Below are positions 1 through 7,084 of a stretch of DNA of 64,000 nt, one piece after another. Made by a program: the position numbers and the translations under genes. The stretch lies in NCBI RefSeq assembly GCF_016858125.1, contig NZ_CP064781.1, forward strand, positions 1,807,501 to 1,871,500. Direction: 5' to 3'. The notes below the pieces were generated by a model. The model did not search any database and was not told the DNA's origin. It saw only the letters and a list, made by a program, of their open reading frames with translations. The stretch's first letter is position 1, and every line of letters starts with the position of its first letter. Source of the stretch: Azospira restricta (GTDB taxonomy: Bacteria > Pseudomonadota > Gammaproteobacteria > Burkholderiales > Rhodocyclaceae).

Positions 1-2
1 TC

Positions 3-623
3 GCCCCGGCGCAGACCGTCTACGAGTCGAAAGGCGGGCAGGGCAAGGTCTATTCCGACCGGCCGACACCCGGCGCCAGGGCGGTCGAACTGCGGCCGCT
101 GACCGTCGTCGAGCCGGTACCGGTGGCACCGGCGGCGGCCGCCGAGCCGGCACGCGATGGCGGCCGGCAGCGTCAGGCGGCGGCGGCCCCCACGTACCAG
201 AGCCTGCGCGTGGTGTTTCCGGAGGAAGGCGGCAGCGTCGCCGCCAACAATGCGAGCTTCGAGGTCCGCCTGGCGGTCGATCCGCCGCTGCGCGTCGAGC
301 AGGGGCATGCCTTCGCGCTGCGTCTGGACGGCCGGCCGGTGCCGGGGCGCTTCACCGCGACCGAGATCATGGTGCCGCCGGAGTTCTTCGGCAACATTCC
401 GCCGAGCGGCGTGCAGCGCCACGTGCTCGAGGCGAGCATCGTCGATGCCGGCGGGCAGACCCTGCTCACGGCGCCACCGGTCGATTTCCAGACGCGCTTC
501 GTCACCGTCCTGCAGCGGCCGCACGGGCTGCGGCCGCGACCGGCGCCGCCACCGGCTCCGGTGCAGCCGCCGGCGCCGGCACTCGAACCGGCGCATCCGG
601 CCGGGCGCCGGCTCGACCGCTAG
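3..623 (+). CDS. DUF4124-domain protein, 5' end cut off by the window
   Basis: The reading frame is open from the first full codon at position 3, so the start and any signal peptide lie upstream. The visible N-terminal part reads YESKGGQGKVYSDRPTPGA, the pattern of the DUF4124 domain (aromatic residue, G-rich turn, YSDRP, PGA) seen in small periplasmic proteins. An Ala/Pro/Arg linker follows. The middle of the protein has a beta-rich look (FPEEGGSVAANNASFEVRLAV), compatible with an Ig-like fold, and the tail is Pro/Ala-rich. Function is unknown. The gene ends 7 bases before the convergent secreted protein and has no visible tie to the flagellar genes. Confidence 0.75.
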   Translation, partial: APAQTVYESKGGQGKVYSDRPTPGARAVELRPLTVVEPVPVAPAAAAEPARDGGRQRQAAAAPTYQSLRVVFPEEGGSVAANNASFEVRLAVDPPLRVEQGHAFALRLDGRPVPGRFTATEIMVPPEFFGNIPPSGVQRHVLEASIVDAGGQTLLTAPPVDFQTRFVTVLQRPHGLRPRPAPPPAPVQPPAPALEPAHPAGRRLDR

Positions 624-630
624 CGGCGGG

Positions 631-1239
631 CTAGGGTGCCGCGCTCCGCCTTGCCGGTACGGCCTTGCCCGCCGGCTTGATGGCGACGGCGACGGCGTCG
701 GTGTATTCGAGCTCGACCTGGTCGCCGATGCGCACCGCCGCCAGCAGCTTGCGCTTGCTGACGACGACGTCGACCACTTCGCCCTTCGTGCTTTTCAGCG
801 TCGCCTGTCCGGTCCGGTCGTCGATGGCGATGATGTCGGCGACGATCGTCCGCCGTACCCGGCCGTCGGCCATGCGCACCGGCGGCGGGGCGTTCTCGGC
901 GTCGTGTCGGGCGACTGCCGGCTTCTTCAGCGACAGCGCGCGGGCGTGACCATACTGGGCGACCACGATGTCGCCGACGCTGACCTGGGGAAGGTTGCGG
1001 ACGCGGCCGTCGGCGACCACGGTCAGCGTATTGCCGTCCTCGCGCTTGAGCGTCAGCGTACGGGTTGCATGGTCGACGGCGACGACTTCCGCGGCGGCCC
1101 GGATCAGCTCGCCGCCGGTGCGGCTGCTCCGTTTGCCCGGGGGCTGGCCGTTCGCGTCGGCGGCTGCGGCGCCGACGCTACCCAGCGACAGGGCCAGCAG
1201 CAGTGCGCCGAGGAGGGGGCGGGGTGTCGTTCGCTTCAT
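631..1239 (-). CDS. secreted protein with two tandem OB/SH3-like repeats, function unknown
   Basis: I chose the start that gives MKRTTPRPLLGALLLALSL, a clear signal peptide (cleavage near AAAADA), instead of the longer frame 63 bases upstream. The mature protein of roughly 175 residues holds two similar segments of about 55 residues (about 49-105 and 131-190). Each follows the pattern V-x-A-[IV]-D-x-x-T-x-x-x-T-L, a glycine turn, a V-x-V strand, then V-x-x-GD-x-V-x-x-x-Y-x-x-A. This looks like an internal duplication of a small beta domain. No catalytic residues are apparent. The repeat pattern is read directly from the sequence; any binding role would be a guess. Confidence 0.7.
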   Translation of the reverse strand: MKRTTPRPLLGALLLALSLGSVGAAAADANGQPPGKRSSRTGGELIRAAAEVVAVDHATRTLTLKREDGNTLTVVADGRVRNLPQVSVGDIVVAQYGHARALSLKKPAVARHDAENAPPPVRMADGRVRRTIVADIIAIDDRTGQATLKSTKGEVVDVVVSKRKLLAAVRIGDQVELEYTDAVAVAIKPAGKAVPARRSAAP

Positions 1240-1375
1240 CGTTCCGTGACTGTCGGGGCGGAAGGAAATCGCGGCGCGCCGTGGTCGGCGTCCGGCTTCC
1301 AAGGTTTCCGGCGGGAAGGTGGGCAGAGTCTACCGCAATTCGTCGTCGGTGCAGACCCGGGCCGGCGTTGGCGGC

Positions 1376-1978
1376 TCAGGTGACCAGCCGGGAATCGGCC
1401 GGCAGCAGGCTGACCAGGAAATCCATCTGGTCGACGAGGATGCGCCGGTTGCGCAGGATCAGTGCCTCGTAGAGGGACGGCGTGTAGGGAACGTAGAGCA
1501 TCATCATGCCGGCGCGCTCCGGCGTGCGCGCCCCCTTGCGCTGGTTGCACGGCTTGCAGGCGGTGACGACGTTCTTCCAGTGGTCGCGACCGCCGCGCGA
1601 GAGCGGCACGATGTGGTCGCGGGTCAGCAGTTCCGGCCGCTTCTGGCTGCCGCAGTAGCAGCACAGGTGGCGGTCGCGCTGGAACAGCAGCGGGTTGGTC
1701 AGTGCCGGCGACTGCGGCTGCCAGCCGCGCGGGTTGCGGCCGCGCAGCGCGAGGATGCTGCTCACGCTGAGGCTCGAGCGCTCGCCGGTGAGGCGGGAAT
1801 AGCCGCCGTGGAAGGTGAAGCGGAAATCGCCGAGTTCGCGGTCGACGCGCCCGGTCGCCTTGCAGGCGACGGCATCCTGCCACGTGATCCAGCCGCGCGG
1901 GGCGCCGGTGACGTCGACCGCCAGGATCAGGGGTCTGCCGTTCGGGCCGGTGCCGGCGAACGAGGGTTCCGCGTGCAT
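1376..1978 (-). CDS. HNH endonuclease family protein
   Basis: The C-terminal half carries a complete zinc-supported HNH nuclease motif: C106-x2-C109, D121-H122 in the run RDHIVPLSRGG, N136, and C141-x2-C144 followed by NQRKG. In this family the His and Asn side chains bind a divalent metal and cut DNA. The first 100 residues form a separate unrecognised domain that may select the substrate. The chromosomal HNH proteins of this shape have no firmly known role. The gene is divergent from the TonB-like gene and no methylase, integrase or phage gene is nearby, so a defence or mobile role is not supported by context. Confidence 0.85.
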   Translation of the reverse strand: MHAEPSFAGTGPNGRPLILAVDVTGAPRGWITWQDAVACKATGRVDRELGDFRFTFHGGYSRLTGERSSLSVSSILALRGRNPRGWQPQSPALTNPLLFQRDRHLCCYCGSQKRPELLTRDHIVPLSRGGRDHWKNVVTACKPCNQRKGARTPERAGMMMLYVPYTPSLYEALILRNRRILVDQMDFLVSLLPADSRLVT

Positions 1979-2040
1979 CGCTGTGCTTCCTCCGGGTGGG
2001 GATTGCTGGCGGACAGGTTAGCAAAGGACAGAAGGCTTTC

Positions 2041-2065
2041 CAATCGCGGCAAGCTGTCGCGATTG
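2041..2065. repeat. perfect 8-bp inverted repeat in the HNH/tonB divergent intergenic region
   Basis: CAATCGCG at 2041-2048 and CGCGATTG at 2058-2065 are exact reverse complements separated by 9 bases. The repeat sits in the roughly 110-bp gap between two divergent genes and ends 24 bases before the tonB-like ATG. It could be an operator for a dimeric regulator, or a hairpin in the 5' leader. No regulator was identified. Confidence 0.4.
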
Positions 2066-2089
2066 CGTTATCCTTGCGCGCTTCCGATC

Positions 2090-2788
2090 ATGACTTTAGA
2101 CCGCTCCCGGCGCCTTCTGTTCGGCGCTTTCCTCGTTTCGCTCGTTGCGCACCTGCTGGCCCTGTTCGGCTGGGGCTGGCCGCGACCTGCCCCGCCGGCG
2201 GCGCCGGTCGCGTTGCAGGCGGTGGTGACGGCGCGCCCGGCGACGCTCCCGGCCGCATCGTCGGTACCGGCGGCGTCGGCGGCACACCGTCCGCCGGCCG
2301 CCGCACGGCCGCGGCCGGTCGCGCTACCGGTCCCGACGCCGGCCTCGGCGCCAACGCCCGCGCCGACCGTCGCGCCTGCCGCAGCCGCGACGCCAGCCGC
2401 GGCGGATGCCGTGCCCGCTGCGCCTCTGCCAGGCACGGCTGCGACGGTGCCGGCCGCGGTCGCCGTTCCGGCGCCGGCGGCCGGGGTCAGCGCCGACGGC
2501 CTGCGCCAGTACCGCATCGATCTTGCCGTCGCCGCCCGCCGCTTCCGGGTCTATCCGGCGCTGGCGCGGTCGCGCGGCTGGGAAGGGGTGGCCGAGGTCG
2601 GCGTGACGGTGGCGGCCGGCGTGCCGTCGCCGAGCGTGCGGCTGCAGCGCTCGTCCGGGCACGCGCTGCTCGACGAGCAGGCGCTGCAGATGCTGGCGCG
2701 CGCGGTCGAGAGGACGCCGTTGCCCGACAGCCTGCGCGGGCAGAGTTTCGTCGTGCCGCTACCGGTCCGCTTCAGCCTGGAGGAGTAG
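2090..2788 (+). CDS. TonB-family energy transducer
   Basis: The protein is about 232 residues. It has one N-terminal membrane anchor (about 9-28, LLFGAFLVSLVAHLLALFGW), a long Pro/Ala linker that would span the periplasm (about 30-130), and a C-terminal TonB domain with the usual YPALARSRGWEGVAEV and a following LLDEQALQ helix. TonB proteins pass energy from the inner-membrane ExbB-ExbD motor to outer-membrane transporters. No exbB/exbD lies in the window. The ATG was chosen because the anchor follows at once, whereas the upstream part of the open frame runs antisense through the HNH gene. The last 17 bases overlap the convergent NUDIX gene. Confidence 0.8.
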   Translation: MTLDRSRRLLFGAFLVSLVAHLLALFGWGWPRPAPPAAPVALQAVVTARPATLPAASSVPAASAAHRPPAAARPRPVALPVPTPASAPTPAPTVAPAAAATPAAADAVPAAPLPGTAATVPAAVAVPAPAAGVSADGLRQYRIDLAVAARRFRVYPALARSRGWEGVAEVGVTVAAGVPSPSVRLQRSSGHALLDEQALQMLARAVERTPLPDSLRGQSFVVPLPVRFSLEE

Positions 2789-3344
2789 GGGGCGGCGGCG
2801 CCAGGTCGGTGGTATGCAGGCCGAAAACGCCGCGGCGGCGGTCGTCCAGCCAGGCGCGCAGCGCGAAGCTGACGCTGCGGAAGGCCATCTCCTGCCACGG
2901 AATCTCCGCTTCGGCGAACAGGCGGCTTTCCAGCGATTCGGCGCCGGCGCCGAAGCGGCCGCCGATCAGGCGCGCGGTGTAGAACAGGTGGACCTGATGG
3001 ATGTGCGGTACGTTGACCAGTGCAAACAGGCGGTCGATCTCGACTTCCGCGCAGGCTTCCTCGAGCGTTTCGCGGGCGGCGGCCTGGGCGGTCGTCTCGT
3101 TGTTCTCCATGAAGCCGGCGGGCAGCGTCCACAGGCCGAGGCGCGGCTCGATCGCGCGCCGGCAGAGCAGGATGCGCCCCTCCCATTCGGCGATGCAGCC
3201 GATCACCATGCGCGGGTTTTGATAGTGGATCGTGCCGCAGCGCCGGCAGACGTGCCGCGGCACGTTGTCGCCCGGCGGCACCGCTAGGTCGACCGGGGCG
3301 CCGCATTGGCTGCAGAAGTTCATCGGGAGGTGTTGGCCGCTCAT
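2772..3344 (-). CDS. NUDIX hydrolase with N-terminal zinc ribbon
   Basis: Residues 11-36 form a zinc ribbon (C11-x2-C14 and C33-x2-C36). The NUDIX box follows as G77-x5-E83-x7-R91-E92-x2-E95-E96, holding the metal-binding glutamates used to hydrolyse nucleoside diphosphates linked to another group. The usual glycine after EE is a cysteine here (C98). This zinc-ribbon type is related to NudC-like enzymes, but the NADH-pyrophosphatase SQPWPFPxS signature is absent, so the substrate is not assigned. Either M1 or M8 could be the start; M1 is given. The gene is convergent with tonB, overlapping by 17 bases. Confidence 0.85.
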   Translation of the reverse strand: MSGQHLPMNFCSQCGAPVDLAVPPGDNVPRHVCRRCGTIHYQNPRMVIGCIAEWEGRILLCRRAIEPRLGLWTLPAGFMENNETTAQAAARETLEEACAEVEIDRLFALVNVPHIHQVHLFYTARLIGGRFGAGAESLESRLFAEAEIPWQEMAFRSVSFALRAWLDDRRRGVFGLHTTDLAPPPPTPPG

Positions 3345-3448
3345 GCGCCAAGTTTACCCGAATGCGGGCGCCCGCCGCGGGCCTTGCCGCCTTCATAAAA
3401 TGTGGCGCGAGTGTGGCGCGGCCGGGCTCCGCTTTTCGCTGCGCTTTT

Positions 3449-3478
3449 TTGCTCGTAACGTGCGCATCTGGCTACAAT
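3449..3478 (+). promoter_or_regulatory. candidate sigma-70 promoter for motAB
   Basis: TTGCTC (3449-3454), an 18-base spacer and TACAAT (3473-3478) lie about 70 bases upstream of the motA start. No GG-N10-GC sigma-54 element or TAAA-N15-GCCGATAA sigma-28 element was seen in the same gap (3345-3548). The -35 box matches only in part. Confidence 0.4.
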
Positions 3479-3548
3479 AGCGCGACCTCCGAAAACGGGG
3501 GCGTGCCGGCCTGCGACGGGTGCACGGTCAGGGGTTTAAGGGGTAAGC

Positions 3549-4406
3549 ATGTTTCTCATCATCGGCTATGTCGTCATCCTGCTGGCGTCACTCGGTACCT
3601 ATGCGCTGCATGGCAACCTGCTGGCGCTGTGGGTGCCCGCCGAATACGTCGCGATCGTCGGCCTGACCGTCGGCGGCTTCCTCGCCGGCAACGACATCAA
3701 GATCATCAAGCGCACGGTCGGCGCGCTGCCCTCGGTGCTGAAGGGGTCGAAATTCACCAAGGCGCTCTACATCGACCTGCTGGCGATGCTCTACGAGATC
3801 CTCGCCAAGGTCCGGAAGGAAGGCCTGATGTCGATCGAGGCCGATGTCGAGGACCCGCATGCCAGCCCGATCTTCGGCAAGTACCCGACGCTGCAGAACG
3901 ACCACCACGTGATGGAGTTCATCACCGACTACCTGCGCATGATGGTCGGCGGCAACCTGAACACGGTCGAGATCGAGAGCCTGATGGACATGGAGATCGA
4001 GACCCACCACCACGAGGTCGAGGTGCCCGGGCACGTGATGGCGAAGACCGCCGACGGCCTGCCGGCGTTCGGTATCGTCGTCGCCGTGATGGGCGTGGTG
4101 AACGTGATGGGCTCGGTCGGCCAGCCGCCGGCGGTGCTCGGCAAGATGATCGGCGGCGCGCTGGTCGGCACCTTCCTCGGTATCCTGATCTCCTACGGCT
4201 TCGTCGCGCCGATCGCCACGCTGCTCGAGCAGAAGGCGCACGAGAGCGGCAAGATCTACCAGTGCATCAAGGTCGTGCTGCTGGCGTCGATGTCGGGCTA
4301 CGCGCCGCAGGTGGCCGTCGAATTCGGGCGCAAGGTGCTCGAATCGGGCGTGCGCCCGACCTTCATCGAACTCGAAACCGAACTCAAGGCGCGCAAGGGC
4401 AAGTAG
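3549..4406 (+). CDS. motA: flagellar motor stator protein MotA
   Basis: MotA forms the ion-channel ring of the flagellar stator with MotB in the inner membrane. At 285 residues it has family length. There are four membrane segments: two near the N terminus ([16 protein letters not shown] and the [14 protein letters not shown] stretch) and two in the C-terminal half ([16 protein letters not shown] and [17 protein letters not shown]). The cytoplasmic loop between them carries the charged region ([15 protein letters not shown]) that contacts FliG, and both functional prolines (in LPAFG and FVAPI) are present. It begins after GGGGTAAGC and is followed 26 bases later by motB, so the two form one unit. 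Confidence 0.97.
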   Translation: MFLIIGYVVILLASLGTYALHGNLLALWVPAEYVAIVGLTVGGFLAGNDIKIIKRTVGALPSVLKGSKFTKALYIDLLAMLYEILAKVRKEGLMSIEADVEDPHASPIFGKYPTLQNDHHVMEFITDYLRMMVGGNLNTVEIESLMDMEIETHHHEVEVPGHVMAKTADGLPAFGIVVAVMGVVNVMGSVGQPPAVLGKMIGGALVGTFLGILISYGFVAPIATLLEQKAHESGKIYQCIKVVLLASMSGYAPQVAVEFGRKVLESGVRPTFIELETELKARKGK

Positions 4407-4432
4407 CCCGCGGCTGACTGGAAGCAGCGACG

Positions 4433-5365
4433 ATGAGCGACGACTCGACCCGGCCGATAGTCATCAAGCGCAAGAAGGTGATGGCCGGCGCCCACCACGG
4501 CGGCGCCTGGAAGATCGCCTATGCCGACTTCGTCACGGCGATGATGGCCTTCTTCCTGCTGATGTGGCTGCTCGGCTCGACTGCCAAGGGCGATCTCAAC
4601 GGCATCGCCGAATACTTCCAGAACCCGCTGAAGGTCAGCTCGACCGGCGGCTCCGGGTCGGGCGACGCGTCGACGATCATCCCCGGCGGCGGCAAGGACC
4701 TGACGCGGACGACCGGCCAGCAGCAGCGCGGCGACCAGGAACGGCGGCGCAAGTCGACCAGCTCGCTCGACGAGGAGGCGCGCAAGCAGTTCGAGGCGAA
4801 AGAGAAGGCGATGCTGAACGAGCTGAAGAAGCGCATCGAGAGCGTGATCGAGACCAACCCGGCGCTGAAGCAGTTCAAGAACCAGCTGCTGCTCGACATC
4901 ACCAGCGAAGGGCTGCGCATCCAGATCGTCGACGAGCAGAACCGGCCGATGTTCGACCTTTCCAGCGCCGAGCTGAAGCCCTACACCAAGGAGATCCTGC
5001 GCGAGATCGGGACGGCGCTGAACAGCGTCAGCAACCGGATCACCGTCTCCGGCCACACCGATGCCGCGCAGTACGCGGCCGGCCAGAAGAGTTTCTCCAA
5101 CTGGGAACTGTCGGCGAACCGGGCGAACGCCTCGCGCCGCGAGCTGATCGCCGGCGGCATGGACGAGAACAAGGTGCTGCGCGTGCTCGGCATGTCGTCG
5201 ACGGTGCCGTTCGACAAGAGCGACCCGCTGAACCCGGTGAACCGCCGGATCAGCATCGTCGTCCTCAACAAGCGGACCGAAGAAGCCTTCCTCGGCGAGG
5301 CGGACGGCAGTGCCGGCCAGCCGGCGGACGATGCCGCCACCGAACCGCGGGAAACGGGCAGGTAG
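4433..5365 (+). CDS. motB: flagellar motor stator protein MotB
   Basis: MotB anchors the stator to peptidoglycan. A short cytoplasmic basic N terminus is followed by one membrane helix (about 27-48, [20 protein letters not shown]) that contains the proton-carrying aspartate D32. A charged linker (about 60-140) contains the plug region. The C-terminal OmpA-like domain (about 150-285) has [16 protein letters not shown] and NRRISIVVL, the peptidoglycan-binding pattern. The Asp-Phe-Val-Thr-Ala-Met-Met context fits a proton-driven motor, but this was not tested. It is the first of two MotB-type proteins in the window; the other is MotD at 30 kb. Confidence 0.97.
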   Translation: MSDDSTRPIVIKRKKVMAGAHHGGAWKIAYADFVTAMMAFFLLMWLLGSTAKGDLNGIAEYFQNPLKVSSTGGSGSGDASTIIPGGGKDLTRTTGQQQRGDQERRRKSTSSLDEEARKQFEAKEKAMLNELKKRIESVIETNPALKQFKNQLLLDITSEGLRIQIVDEQNRPMFDLSSAELKPYTKEILREIGTALNSVSNRITVSGHTDAAQYAAGQKSFSNWELSANRANASRRELIAGGMDENKVLRVLGMSSTVPFDKSDPLNPVNRRISIVVLNKRTEEAFLGEADGSAGQPADDAATEPRETGR

Positions 5366-5412
5366 CAAGCCGTGCGGGCCGGGCCCGGGCGGCATCAACG
5401 GACGGGGAAGCG

Positions 5413-6630
5413 ATGAGTGCGGGAAACCGGGTGAGAACGTTTGGCGTGCTGTGGCTGGCGGTGGTCGCCGGCGCGGCCGCGCTGCTTGAGCCGGCGCTGC
5501 GCAATGGCGTCTTTTTCGGCGCCGTCGGCCTGCTGCTGGTCGGCTGGTTGCTGATCGCCGGCTTCGCTGCCAGCGCGCCCGGCGAGGTGCCGGCAGCGGC
5601 TGCCGACATCCCGGAGCGCGAAGCGCTGCGCGAGACCGGGCAGGCGCTGGTCCGCTGCAGCGATGCCTTCTCCGCGCAGTTCGACACCACCCGCGGCGAA
5701 CTCGGCCGCGCGCAGCAGATCTTCTCCGACGCCATCGCCAAGCTGATCGGCAGCTTCCACGCGATGAGCGCGCAGGCGCAGCGGCAGCAGGAGCTCGGCC
5801 TGGCGATCATCCGCCAGCACGGTACCACCGTCGACGCCGACGGCAAGCGTGTCTCCGATTTCGAGCTGTTCGCGCGGCAGACCTCGGAGACGCTGCGCCG
5901 CTTCGTCGACAGCGTCGTCGAGAACTCCAAGCTGGCGATGGAGCTGGTCGAGATGACCGACCGCATCTCCTCGGAGATGCGCCAGATCCTCGGCATGCTC
6001 GGCGAGATCGACGGCATCTCGAAGCAGACCAACCTGCTCGCGCTCAACGCGGCGATCGAGGCGGCCCGCGCCGGCGAGGCCGGACGCGGCTTCGCCGTCG
6101 TCGCCGACGAGGTGCGCGACCTGTCCGGGCGCACCAGCCATTTCAGCCAGCAGATCCGCGGGCTGATGGAGAACATGCAGCGTTCGATCGGCGATACCGA
6201 GGCGGCGATCAACAAGATGGCGGCGCAGGACATGACCTTCGCGCTGCAATCGAAGCAGGACGTCGAGCAGGCGATGCACGACGTCGAGGACCTCAACCGC
6301 AGCACCAGCCATACCGTCACGGAACTCAACCAGATTGCCGCCGTCATGGAGTCGAGCGTCAACCAGGCGGTCGTCTCGCTGCAGTTCCAGGACATGGTGA
6401 CGCAGCTGATCAGCCACGTCGGCAACCGTCTCGGCGAACTGCAGTCGGTCGTCGCCGAGCTCGGCGGTGCCGGTGCCGCCGCCGGCGGCCGGCTGCAGGC
6501 GGAGGACCTGGCCCGCCTGCGCGGTCGGCTGGCGCAGGCGCTGGCGACGCTCGACGGCGTCCGCCATGCCGAGGACAACAACCCCGTGAAACAGCAGGGC
6601 TTCGCCAGCGGCGGAGTCGAATTGTTCTAA
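5413..6630 (+). CDS. methyl-accepting chemotaxis protein without a periplasmic domain
   Basis: This receptor of about 405 residues has two membrane helices (about 8-24 and 29-50) with only a few residues between them, so it has no periplasmic sensor. The rest is a cytoplasmic coiled coil. The conserved hairpin tip that binds CheA and CheW is at about 200-240 ([20 protein letters not shown]). No HAMP or PAS domain is obvious in residues 50-190, so the signal is unknown and may be sensed at the membrane or via a partner. The C terminus (VELF) lacks a CheR-docking pentapeptide. The ATG at 5413 follows GGGGAAGCG. It sits between motB and cheY. Confidence 0.93.
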   Translation: MSAGNRVRTFGVLWLAVVAGAAALLEPALRNGVFFGAVGLLLVGWLLIAGFAASAPGEVPAAAADIPEREALRETGQALVRCSDAFSAQFDTTRGELGRAQQIFSDAIAKLIGSFHAMSAQAQRQQELGLAIIRQHGTTVDADGKRVSDFELFARQTSETLRRFVDSVVENSKLAMELVEMTDRISSEMRQILGMLGEIDGISKQTNLLALNAAIEAARAGEAGRGFAVVADEVRDLSGRTSHFSQQIRGLMENMQRSIGDTEAAINKMAAQDMTFALQSKQDVEQAMHDVEDLNRSTSHTVTELNQIAAVMESSVNQAVVSLQFQDMVTQLISHVGNRLGELQSVVAELGGAGAAAGGRLQAEDLARLRGRLAQALATLDGVRHAEDNNPVKQQGFASGGVELF

Positions 6631-6657
6631 CCGACCCACAGAAAAAAGGATATCTCC

Positions 6658-7023
6658 ATGGCAAAGACCGTTCTCTGCGTTGACGATTCTGCTTCGATCC
6701 GGCAGATGGTTGGCTTCACGCTGAAGAGCGCAGGCTACGAAGTGGTCGATGCCGTCGACGGGATGGACGGCCTGGACAAGGCCAAGTCGCGTGCGATCAA
6801 CCTCGTGCTCACCGACCAGAACATGCCGCGCATGGACGGCCTGACGCTGATCAAGAACCTGCGCGCGCTGCCGCAGTACAAGTCGGTGCCGATCCTGATG
6901 CTGACCACCGAGTCCTCGGACGCGATGAAGTCGCAGGGGCGCGCGGCGGGGGCGACCGGCTGGCTGGTCAAGCCCTTCGATCCGCAGAAACTGATCGAGG
7001 TGGTCAAGAAAGTCATCGGCTGA
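6658..7023 (+). CDS. cheY: CheY-type single-domain response regulator (first copy)
   Basis: At 121 residues this is a bare receiver domain. It has the acidic pair D9-D10, phospho-acceptor D53 (LTDQNMPRMDG), the switch threonine (MLTTES) and the lysine of LVKPFD. It is expected to be phosphorylated by the CheA encoded 61 bases downstream. Its sequence is clearly less like E. coli CheY than the second copy at 19.7 kb, so whether it binds FliM or works as a phosphate sink or adaptation regulator is open. A strong ribosome site (AAAAAAGGATATCTCC) precedes it. Confidence 0.92.
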   Translation: MAKTVLCVDDSASIRQMVGFTLKSAGYEVVDAVDGMDGLDKAKSRAINLVLTDQNMPRMDGLTLIKNLRALPQYKSVPILMLTTESSDAMKSQGRAAGATGWLVKPFDPQKLIEVVKKVIG

Positions 7024-7084
7024 TGCCGGTGCGCGGGGCCGCGCACGGCCCGCTTGCGGATGCAGATTGGCGCCGAGGGAAACC

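Noticed and set aside
1376-1978. HNH endonuclease taken as a sign of a mobile element or defence island
   Set aside because: No integrase, methylase, phage gene, direct repeat or composition change was seen around it. It looks like a resident chromosomal gene.
7067-7084. TTG at 7067 as the start of the first cheA
   Set aside because: The ATG at 7085 has GAGGGA just before it, and the conserved HPt domain begins directly after.
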